DNA of 11,867 bases. Source: Bacteriovoracaceae bacterium (GTDB taxonomy: Bacteria > Bdellovibrionota > UBA1018). The stretch lies in contig CANJNU010000005.1 in NCBI GenBank assembly GCA_947475645.1, positions 1 to 11,867 on the forward strand, in the 5' to 3' direction. Each line of letters begins with the position of its first letter. The first letter of the stretch is position 1. Made by a program: the position numbers and the translations under genes. The notes below the pieces were generated by a model. It was not told the origin of the DNA, did not search any database, and saw nothing but the letters and a program-made list of their open reading frames with translations. This document shows positions 6,384 to 11,867 of this stretch, piece after piece.

Positions 6384-7337
6384 TTAATATTGTGGTTTTC
6401 GGTCAAAATGATGCTCAGCATCGATGAAGCGAATCGTTCCAGAGAGAGAACGCATCACTACGGAGTGGGTCATAGCCCCCCCGCTAAAGAAGCGCACGCC
6501 ATTCAAAAACGCGCCCTGAGTCACGCCTGTTGCGCAGAACATGACGTGACCCGATGCTAGATCATTGATCTGATAGATGCGGTTAAAATCTGTGATTCCC
6601 ATTTTAGAGGCTCGGCTTTTTTCATCTTCATTTCGAAAAAGAAGCTGCCCCTGGAAATCGCCCCCCATACACCGAAGAGCCGCTGCAGAAATTACGCCTT
6701 CAGGAGCCCCGCCCGAGCCCATTAAAACATCCACGCCGCTATCACGCTTACACGTGGCAATTGCAGCAGAAACGTCGCCGTCACCAATTAAATAAATTCT
6801 GGCCCCTGTGTGCCGCACCTCGGCAATTAAGTCGGTGTGACGAGGGCGATCCAGAATTACCACGGTAAGATCTTCGATATGGCACTTTTTTGCGCGCGCA
6901 ATATTTCTAAGGTTCTCGGTAGCCGTTGCACGCAAGTCAATCACGCCTTTGGCATCGGGGCCTACTGCAATTTTTTGCATATAAGTATCAGGGGCATGTA
7001 GAAATTTGCCCTCTTCTGCAATCGCAATCACTGAAAGGGAGTTGTTTCCGCCACGAGCGCAGATCGTTGTTCCCTCAAGTGGATCTAATGCTAAATCCAG
7101 CTTAGGGCCTCCACTTTTGCCTACTTTTTCACCAATGTAGAGCATCGGAGCCTCGTCTCGCTCGCCCTCACCGATTACAACTGTTCCGTCAAATTGGATG
7201 GTATTGAGTGCTTTACGCATAGCTTCTACGGCCGCTTGGTCGGCCATCTTCTCATCGCCACGGCCCATCATTCGGGCACTTTCCAGCGCAGCAGCCTCTG
7301 TTACACGAACAAATTCCAAAGCAAAATTTCGATCCAT
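6384..7337 (-). CDS. glpX: Fructose-1,6-bisphosphatase class II
   Basis: This cytoplasmic enzyme converts fructose 1,6-bisphosphate to fructose 6-phosphate plus phosphate, the committed step of gluconeogenesis. At 317 residues it is close to the usual GlpX length. Metal and substrate residues sit at the same numbers as in E. coli GlpX: D33 (MAD), E57 (GEGERDE), D85 and E88 with T90 (DPLEGTT), and E213 (GGAPEG). The conserved GSGGAPEGVISAAALRCMGG block is intact at 207-226, so the enzyme should be active. The ribosome site GAGGAG overlaps the end of the upstream PilZ gene, which ends 12 bases before the start, so the two are cotranscribed and perhaps translationally coupled. A class II enzyme may also act on sedoheptulose 1,7-bisphosphate, but no Calvin-cycle genes are visible here. 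Confidence 0.97.
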   Translation of the reverse strand: MDRNFALEFVRVTEAAALESARMMGRGDEKMADQAAVEAMRKALNTIQFDGTVVIGEGERDEAPMLYIGEKVGKSGGPKLDLALDPLEGTTICARGGNNSLSVIAIAEEGKFLHAPDTYMQKIAVGPDAKGVIDLRATATENLRNIARAKKCHIEDLTVVILDRPRHTDLIAEVRHTGARIYLIGDGDVSAAIATCKRDSGVDVLMGSGGAPEGVISAAALRCMGGDFQGQLLFRNEDEKSRASKMGITDFNRIYQINDLASGHVMFCATGVTQGAFLNGVRFFSGGAMTHSVVMRSLSGTIRFIDAEHHFDRKPQY

Positions 7338-7349
7338 AACCGAGCTCCT

Positions 7350-8099
7350 CTAAGTGGATCGAACGCCAACAAGGTGGCGACTCGCCCAAGTTTTCAAGTC
7401 TTCAGACAAGTTAGAACTCAGGACGAGTGTTTTTGCAACTCCCAGCTTTTCGAAATCCACCTCAGCATCTTTGAGAATCCACTGATTTTGAAGACGCACG
7501 AGCCCTATTTCCTGGCTTCCGCCTTGCTCGCATAATTCGGCTTTTCCAGTATTCAGCCCCTCCGCAGTCGACCATTGAACAGCTACTGCGTGAATATAGA
7601 TACTCACACGATTAATGCCGCCTTCGTCGGCCGACTCAAAAACTAGATCTGTACCCGAAGCACCATGAAACCACTGAACCTTTGCCCAGTCGCCGCCCGG
7701 CCAGGGTAATCGCTGTAAATCCTGGGCTAATTCCTCGGGACTTAAAAAACGATGAAGTGCCGCATGCACGCCTTCACTGAGCGACACAAATTCAAGCCCC
7801 ACCTCGATCTCCGCGCCATCCTTCCGACCGGCCTTTCGGATGTTCCGAACTACGACGGTAAGCGCATGACGATCGCGCTTAAGACTCAAACGACCCTCCA
7901 AGATCGTTCCAACTGGAAACAAGAGAAGATCGTTCGAATCGAGGACACGAATGAGCATTCCCTTAGCTGAGAGGTCGACGACCGAAAAAATCTTCCCATT
8001 ACTTTGAACTCGAAATAACTCGGAAGTAAGAGAAAGACGCATTCTTCGGCGCCGTTCCAATTGACTGGTCTGATCTTCACCCGCGGGGACTTGTTTCAT
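7350..8099 (-). CDS. PilZ-domain protein, putative c-di-GMP receptor
   Basis: This is a 249-residue cytoplasmic protein. The PilZ domain occupies about residues 14-120 and keeps both ligand motifs: an arginine cluster ERRRRMR (15-21) for the RxxxR motif, and DLSAKG (42-47) for the D/NxSxxG motif, followed by a VGLEF strand near 104-108. This predicts binding of cyclic di-GMP. Residues 121-249 form a second, beta-rich region I do not recognise; it may be the output or partner-binding module. AAGGAG lies just before the ATG. It follows the SRPBCC gene by nine bases and precedes glpX by 12, so a c-di-GMP sensor is built into a gluconeogenic operon. Whether it affects GlpX, the periplasmic protein or something distant is not shown by the sequence. 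Confidence 0.85.
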   Translation of the reverse strand: MKQVPAGEDQTSQLERRRRMRLSLTSELFRVQSNGKIFSVVDLSAKGMLIRVLDSNDLLLFPVGTILEGRLSLKRDRHALTVVVRNIRKAGRKDGAEIEVGLEFVSLSEGVHAALHRFLSPEELAQDLQRLPWPGGDWAKVQWFHGASGTDLVFESADEGGINRVSIYIHAVAVQWSTAEGLNTGKAELCEQGGSQEIGLVRLQNQWILKDAEVDFEKLGVAKTLVLSSNLSEDLKTWASRHLVGVRST

Positions 8100-8108
8100 C
8101 TCTGCTCC

Positions 8109-8684
8109 TTAATTCTTCGATTCAACATAGTTTCTCATGCGACGCGCCGTAAACCCAAACACAATTTCAGCTCCGCGCTCGATCACAAACTGAGGGGGCC
8201 AGCGATCCCCTATTTGACTTCCTTCGAAATAAACGAGGGTTCCCTTATCGGAGAGTGACTCAAAATAAAAATTACCCTCTAAACCAGAGAAATGACCTGA
8301 GATCACTCGATAGTGAATCCAATTCTTCCCTCTCTCTTCAAAGCGAATCCGAGATGAGAGCATGAATTTCCAGATCCCTCCCTTGAGAGTAAGGGTTTGA
8401 GTTCCCTCTTCGAACTCCGCCTGATCAATATAGGGCACCAATTTTGCGTAAATTCGATAATCAGTCAAAACATTACGAGTATGCTGCACTCCTCGATTCA
8501 CTCGCATCACCGAAAAGTAGGAATACTTTCGATCAACCAGCTTGGCATTCACTTCGATTTCGCGATCATTCAGAACGCGCTGATAAATCGAACGCTTCAC
8601 AAGCGTCTCCACGCGAGGAGGTTCATCAGCAAACGCAGAGCCGCAGGCCAGCGCGAATATGAAAGAAATCCATCCTAGAGTCAT
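8109..8684 (-). CDS. Periplasmic SRPBCC/START-like (polyketide cyclase-type) protein
   Basis: The product is 191 residues with a signal peptide (ISFIFALACGSAFA, then cleavage before DEPP near residue 20), though without the usual positively charged start. The mature part follows the helix-grip pattern of the polyketide-cyclase/lipid-transport family: RNVLTDYRIYAKLVPYIDQ near residues 70-88 (the LTDY and P landmarks), a curved sheet with SGHFSGLEGNFYFES, and a closing helix that ends in RRMRNYVES. These folds bind hydrophobic ligands such as lipids or quinones; here the site would be periplasmic. It is the first gene of the operon. The ATG has no clear Shine-Dalgarno sequence, and an AT-rich TTTAAT ends nine bases before it, so a very short leader is possible. 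Confidence 0.65.
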   Translation of the reverse strand: MTLGWISFIFALACGSAFADEPPRVETLVKRSIYQRVLNDREIEVNAKLVDRKYSYFSVMRVNRGVQHTRNVLTDYRIYAKLVPYIDQAEFEEGTQTLTLKGGIWKFMLSSRIRFEERGKNWIHYRVISGHFSGLEGNFYFESLSDKGTLVYFEGSQIGDRWPPQFVIERGAEIVFGFTARRMRNYVESKN

Positions 8685-8766
8685 GCAGTCTAGATTAAAC
8701 CGAACCAGAGAAAATGGGCAGAGGATAAGCTAGACAAAGCCAAAAGACAGTCATACCCTCTCTTTC

Positions 8767-9417
8767 GTGAGCCACGATCAAAATTCGCCCGAACCCACGC
8801 CAAATACATTCAAAGAGATGGGGCTCAATACTACCCCCAATTTATTGACACTTCTACGGGTAGCACTCGTGCCTGTTGTTGTAGCGCTTCTCTTTTTTAA
8901 GTCGGAAGAAGCTGACTTTTGGGCCGCGTGGATTTTTGCAGGCGCAAGTATTACCGACTATTTCGATGGTTACTTAGCCCGCAAACAGCAGAACGTCAGT
9001 GTTTTCGGGAAATTGATGGATCCTCTTGCCGACAAATTCCTCGTCGCATCTTCTCTGATCATGCTGCAGGAGATGGGCCGAATTCACCCCGTGGTTGTAA
9101 TTCTTCTCATCTGTAGAGAATTTGCCATTACCGGGCTCAGGGCGCTGGCAAGTGCTGAGGGCCTGATTATCGATGCCTCCACATCAGCAAAATGGAAGAC
9201 CGCCACGCAAATGGTAGCTATCCCCTTCTTAATGGGACGTAATCTGTGGGGAATTCCGCTTTACGCCGCTGGAAATGTTTTGCTCTATATCTCTCTAGGG
9301 ATTAGCCTTTGGTCGGCTAAAGACTATATGGTTGATTTTTTTGTGAGCTTTGCAAAAAAGAGAGTGGCACTTCGTCTGTCAAAAAAGAACAAGCGTCCCA
9401 ACAGCGAAAGCACCTAA
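8767..9417 (+). CDS. pgsA: CDP-diacylglycerol--glycerol-3-phosphate 3-phosphatidyltransferase
   Basis: This integral inner-membrane enzyme makes phosphatidylglycerol phosphate from CDP-diacylglycerol and glycerol 3-phosphate, the first committed step to phosphatidylglycerol and cardiolipin. The CDP-alcohol phosphatidyltransferase signature D-x2-DG-x2-AR-x8-G-x3-D-x3-D is complete: D64, D67, G68, A71, R72, G81, D85, D89. Hydrophobic segments lie near residues 26-44, 50-63, 92-116, 147-157 and 163-182. The GTG start at 8767 gives an 18-residue extra polar N-terminus and has no visible ribosome site. The ATG at 8818 (MGLNTTPNLLTLLRV) matches the usual family start better in protein terms, but its ribosome site is weak too, so the start is unsettled. 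The stop TAA at 9415-9417 overlaps the stop of the convergent gene, leaving no room for a terminator. Confidence 0.93.
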   Translation: MSHDQNSPEPTPNTFKEMGLNTTPNLLTLLRVALVPVVVALLFFKSEEADFWAAWIFAGASITDYFDGYLARKQQNVSVFGKLMDPLADKFLVASSLIMLQEMGRIHPVVVILLICREFAITGLRALASAEGLIIDASTSAKWKTATQMVAIPFLMGRNLWGIPLYAAGNVLLYISLGISLWSAKDYMVDFFVSFAKKRVALRLSKKNKRPNSEST

Positions 9418-9977
9418 CTTGTAGTATTAGCCGCAGGAGCAATCCAAGCCACATCGGAAACCGAGTGAGCCTGATTGACAAAACGAGCCGCTATAAATAA
9501 ATAATCACTTAATCGATTCATGTAGCGCATCAGTTCTGGTCGCTGTGGTTCGGCACGATGCAGACTGGTCACTTCGCGCTCGGCTCTGCGGCTCACGGTG
9601 CGGGCTAAATGCATCAGAGACGAACACCGAGAGCCCCCCGGAAGAATAAAAGATTTCAGAGGAGCGAGAGACAGATCCATTTCATCAATTTCTCGCTCGA
9701 GAGTCTCGGTTTCGACCGCCGAGATGAGTCGAATACCGATCGTTTTTCCGCGAGGCGTAGCTAACTCAGCCCCCATCTGAAAGAGCTCTCCTTGAATCCG
9801 TACGAGATCCTTCCTTAATTCACCCGGAAGATCTACCTCACATAAAACGAGGCCCAGGCAGGCATTTAGCTCATCAAGAGTTCCGTAGGAATGAAGGCGC
9901 AGATCATCTTTGGCGACACGAATATTGCCAAACAATCCCGTCTCGCCGTCGTCGCCTTTTTTGGTATATATTTTCAT
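9414..9977 (-). CDS. PduO-type ATP:cob(I)alamin adenosyltransferase
   Basis: This 187-residue cytoplasmic enzyme transfers the adenosyl group of ATP to cob(I)alamin to make coenzyme B12. Family landmarks are all present: the ATP-binding start YTKKGDDGETGLFGN (4-18), SYGTLDELNA (30-39), FILPGGS (110-116), ARTVSRRAERE (125-135) and YMNRLSDYLFIAARF (152-166). The position often held by Cys in the RRAER helix is Ser here, which is tolerated in the family. I start at the ATG at 9975-9977. The frame continues 32 codons upstream, but that part would translate the tRNA gene and the hairpin. The ribosome site AAGGG (9991-9987) sits nine bases before the ATG, inside a 14-bp stem. Divergent metH is also B12-linked, although methionine synthase uses methylcobalamin rather than this product. 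Confidence 0.93.
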   Translation of the reverse strand: MKIYTKKGDDGETGLFGNIRVAKDDLRLHSYGTLDELNACLGLVLCEVDLPGELRKDLVRIQGELFQMGAELATPRGKTIGIRLISAVETETLEREIDEMDLSLAPLKSFILPGGSRCSSLMHLARTVSRRAEREVTSLHRAEPQRPELMRYMNRLSDYLFIAARFVNQAHSVSDVAWIAPAANTTS

Positions 9978-10017
9978 ACACAAAAGCCCTTCTGCGCAAG
10001 CAAAAGGGCTTTTGTGT
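9978..10017 (-). promoter_or_regulatory. Hairpin that buries the ribosome site of the adenosyltransferase gene
   Basis: Positions 9978-9991 (ACACAAAAGCCCTT) pair perfectly with 10004-10017 (AAGGGCTTTTGTGT) over 14 bp; three more pairs (9993-9995 with 10000-10002) follow after one mismatch, closing a four-base loop. On the minus strand the 3' arm contains the Shine-Dalgarno AAGGG and ends directly at the ATG. A folded leader should therefore block ribosome entry. The base pairing is seen; the regulatory role is inferred. Confidence 0.6.
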
Positions 10018-10024
10018 TTGTTTT
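9978..10024 (+). terminator. Rho-independent terminator on the plus strand
   Basis: Read on the plus strand, the same 14-bp stem is capped by a GCAA tetraloop on a 3-bp extension and followed by TTGTTTT (10018-10024), the layout of an intrinsic terminator. The nearest plus-strand gene upstream is pgsA, 560 bases away. Its transcripts would have to run antisense through the adenosyltransferase gene to reach this site. Read on the minus strand, no T-tract follows, so it should not terminate the tRNA transcript. Confidence 0.6.
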
Positions 10025-10028
10025 GAAA

Positions 10029-10105
10029 TGGAGCGGGAAAAGGGGCTCGAACCCTCGACCTCCACGTTGGCAACGTGGCGCTCTAGCCAACTGAGCTACT
10101 CCCGC
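10029..10105 (-). tRNA. tRNA-Gly (anticodon GCC)
   Basis: The minus strand folds into a full cloverleaf of 77 bases: acceptor GCGGGAG with TTCCCGC (one G-U pair), D stem GCTC/GAGC, anticodon stem CCACG/CGTGG with loop TTGCCAA giving anticodon GCC, a five-base variable loop, and T arm GAGGG/CCCTT with TTCGAAC. Discriminator T and an encoded CCA (10031-10029) complete the 3' end. It reads GGC and GGU codons. It lies 51 bases upstream of the adenosyltransferase start on the same strand. Confidence 0.97.
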
Positions 10106-10125
10106 ATTCCAAAAACGATGTTACT

Positions 10126-10155
10126 GGGATAGACGAGAAGAGGCATCAGGGTCAA
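10126..10155 (-). promoter_or_regulatory. Possible promoter of tRNA-Gly
   Basis: On the minus strand TTGACC (10155-10150) is followed after 18 bases by TATCCC (10131-10126), placing the start about 14 bases before the tRNA. The -35 is good and the -10 is poor. It is the best candidate in the 107 bases between the tRNA and metH. Confidence 0.35.
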
Positions 10156-10212
10156 GTTAAATTATTTCAATTCGCTTTTTATTTTCATACCCCTTTGTTA
10201 GGGTCCAAAAAC

Positions 10213-11867
10213 ATGCAGAACCCTCAAGCAAAACTCCCGTATCCATCGAAAACTACGTTCCTTTTTGAATCCTTGAACCATAGAATTCTGGTTCTAGATG
10301 GTGCGATGGGAACTGCCATTCAAGCCAAGAATCTTACCGCATCCGATTTCGGAGGCGCTGACCTAGAAGGCTGTAATGAATACCTCGTCGTCACGCGTCC
10401 AGACGTGATTCGATCCATTCATGAGGATTACCTGCGCGCTGGCTGCGATATCATTGAAAGTAATACTTTCGGGGGCACTCCTTTAGTACTCGACGAATAT
10501 GGCTTAGGAAGCCGTGCTCACGAAATTAATTTAAAAGCGACTCGATTGGCGCGCGAAGCCGCCGATCGATTTAGCACGCCTGAACACCCAAGGTTCGTTG
10601 CAGGCTCGATTGGGCCCACCACAAAAGCCATTTCGGTTACAGGGGGCGTAACCTTTGAGGCGCTCATCGATAATTTTTATGCTCAGTCAAAATCACTCCT
10701 CGAAGGAGGCGTGGACTATTTTCTGCTCGAAACCTGCCAGGATACACGCAACATCAAAGCAGGCACTCTCGCCCTTCAAAAGCTATTTGACGAAGTCGGT
10801 TATCAGCTCCCCATCGCAGTCTCGGTAACCATCGAGCCCACGGGAACGATGCTCGCTGGACAATCCGTCGAAGCACTTTACGCGGCCCTTTCTCATCTCG
10901 ATCTTCTCTACATTGGACTGAACTGCGCCACGGGCCCTGAGTTCATGACAGACCACATTCGCTCTCTCGCTCAGCTCGGCGGCTTTCGTGTCGCTTGCGT
11001 TCCGAATGCAGGACTCCCCGACGAGAACGGCCACTACTTGGAGACTCCCGAAATGGTCACCCAGGTAATGAGTCGATTCGTTGAAAAGGGCTGGGTTCAC
11101 CTTGTCGGAGGCTGCTGCGGCACTCATGCGGGCCATATCCACTCCATGTGCGAACTCGTGCGCGACGTTCTGCCTTGTGCTCTCTCCAACACACAGTCTA
11201 GATCGCTGCTGTCTGGAGTCGACGCGCTCGAGATCACCGATGACATGCGGCCCATTATTGTGGGTGAGCGCACGAACGTGATTGGCAGTAAGAAATTTAA
11301 AACACTCATCTGCGACGAGCAATTCGAGGAAGCAAGCGAGATTGCTCGAAGCCAAATTAAAAACGGTGCGCATATTATTGACGTTTGTTTAGCAAATCCT
11401 GATCGCGTTGAGATTGAGGATATGCGAAATTTTCTGGAGTTTGCTGTTAAGAAAATCCGCGCGCCTCTCATGATCGACTCTACTGACTCTGAAGTGATTG
11501 AACTTGCGCTTACTTATTGCCAAGGCAAAGCGATTATCAATTCGATTAACTTAGAAGACGGCGAAGAGCGCTTTGAAAGCGTACTTCCGCTGGCAAAAAA
11601 GTACGGAGCAGCACTCGTAGTCGGAACCATCGATGACGACCCCATTCACGGCATGGGAGTTACGCGCGAGAGAAAACTCGCGATTGCCGAACGATCCTAC
11701 CACCTACTTACGGAAAAATACGGCATCCCGGCTACTGATATTTATTGGGACCCCCTTGTATTTCCTTGCGCCACCGGCGACCAACAGTATGTGGGATCGG
11801 CTGTCGAGACCATCGAGGGCATTCGCCTCATTAAGAAGAGATTTCCTCAAACCCGAACGATTCTCGG
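10213..11867 (+). CDS. metH: Cobalamin-dependent methionine synthase, N-terminal part (runs off the window)
   Basis: The frame opens at the ATG at 10213 and stays open to the last base, giving 551 codons of a protein usually near 1,200 residues. The enzyme methylates homocysteine to methionine using 5-methyltetrahydrofolate and methylcobalamin. The first domain (about 10-325) is the homocysteine-binding barrel, with the zinc cysteines C238 (GLNCATGP) and C301-C302 (VGGCCGTHAGH) and the start VLDGAMGTAIQ. The second (from about 348) is the pterin-binding barrel, opening with GERTNVIGSKKFK and continuing with IIDVC, MIDST and AIINSIN motifs. The cobalamin-binding and reactivation domains should lie beyond the edge. 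The ribosome site is weak (TAGGGT near 10199-10204). No cobalamin riboswitch fits in the 107-base gap upstream. It diverges from the tRNA-Gly gene. Confidence 0.96.
   Translation, partial: MQNPQAKLPYPSKTTFLFESLNHRILVLDGAMGTAIQAKNLTASDFGGADLEGCNEYLVVTRPDVIRSIHEDYLRAGCDIIESNTFGGTPLVLDEYGLGSRAHEINLKATRLAREAADRFSTPEHPRFVAGSIGPTTKAISVTGGVTFEALIDNFYAQSKSLLEGGVDYFLLETCQDTRNIKAGTLALQKLFDEVGYQLPIAVSVTIEPTGTMLAGQSVEALYAALSHLDLLYIGLNCATGPEFMTDHIRSLAQLGGFRVACVPNAGLPDENGHYLETPEMVTQVMSRFVEKGWVHLVGGCCGTHAGHIHSMCELVRDVLPCALSNTQSRSLLSGVDALEITDDMRPIIVGERTNVIGSKKFKTLICDEQFEEASEIARSQIKNGAHIIDVCLANPDRVEIEDMRNFLEFAVKKIRAPLMIDSTDSEVIELALTYCQGKAIINSINLEDGEERFESVLPLAKKYGAALVVGTIDDDPIHGMGVTRERKLAIAERSYHLLTEKYGIPATDIYWDPLVFPCATGDQQYVGSAVETIEGIRLIKKRFPQTRTIL

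Noticed and set aside
9978..10073. N-terminal extension of the adenosyltransferase starting MPTWRSRVRA
   Set aside because: This stretch is the tRNA gene and the hairpin. The family starts at MKIYTKKGD, which fits the ATG at 9977.
10106..10212. Cobalamin or SAM riboswitch upstream of metH
   Set aside because: The gap is only 107 bases, is AT-rich, must also hold promoters, and shows no B12 box or SAM-type multi-helix core.
10783..11373. A 196-codon open frame on the minus strand
   Set aside because: It lies wholly antisense to metH, whose plus-strand frame carries unmistakable family motifs. It has no recognisable domain.
1..11867. CRISPR arrays, insertion sequences, integrase or attachment sites, defence islands
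   Set aside because: I saw no regularly spaced direct repeats, no transposase or integrase motifs, and no repeat of the tRNA-Gly 3' end elsewhere in the window that would mark an integration site.

Overview
The window looks like a piece of chromosome from a Gram-negative bacterium of deltaproteobacterial type, most plausibly Bdellovibrionota or a relative. This lineage call is inference. It rests on a lipobox lipoprotein and Sec signal peptides, a PilZ protein, clear sigma-54 promoters, a GlpX-type fructose bisphosphatase next to a small phasin-like protein, and moderate GC content. There are no insertion sequences, CRISPR arrays, integrases or phage structural genes. The DNA is compact: no gene-free stretch exceeds about 180 bases.

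Layout. Positions 2-2415 hold a membrane-anchored HEAT-like helical protein (5' end outside the window) coupled by an ATGA overlap to a secreted or anchored M64-family zinc metallopeptidase. A sigma-54 promoter at 2527-2543 then drives a 107-residue orphan protein. This converges, with overlapping stop codons, on a minus-strand gene that fuses a long coiled coil to an Hsp20/alpha-crystallin domain (2913-4145). Divergent from that gene is a zinc-finger protein with two copies of a roughly 68-residue domain (4248-5243). It abuts stop-to-stop with a minus-strand lipoprotein (5244-5849), which has its own sigma-54 promoter (5904-5920).

Positions 6010-8684 are a tight minus-strand operon in the order SRPBCC-fold periplasmic protein, PilZ protein, class II fructose-1,6-bisphosphatase (glpX), small phasin-like protein. 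Diverging from it is pgsA (8767-9417), for phosphatidylglycerolphosphate synthesis. This again shares stop codons with a convergent gene, a PduO-type cob(I)alamin adenosyltransferase (9414-9977). Just upstream of the adenosyltransferase, on the same strand, is tRNA-Gly(GCC) (10029-10105). Diverging from the tRNA is metH, the B12-dependent methionine synthase, which runs off the right edge.

How the genes fit together. The adenosyltransferase and metH give the right end a cobalamin theme. The gap between the tRNA and the adenosyltransferase is too short for a promoter, and a perfect 14-bp hairpin fills it and buries the Shine-Dalgarno sequence. This suggests a tRNA-mRNA cotranscript whose translation depends on hairpin opening. 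Read on the other strand, the same hairpin is followed by a T-rich tail and is the only good terminator downstream of pgsA. The glpX operon places a putative c-di-GMP receptor beside a gluconeogenic enzyme. The most distinctive proteins are the coiled-coil/Hsp20 fusion and the zinc-finger tandem-domain protein. No complete new multi-gene system can be claimed from the sequence alone.
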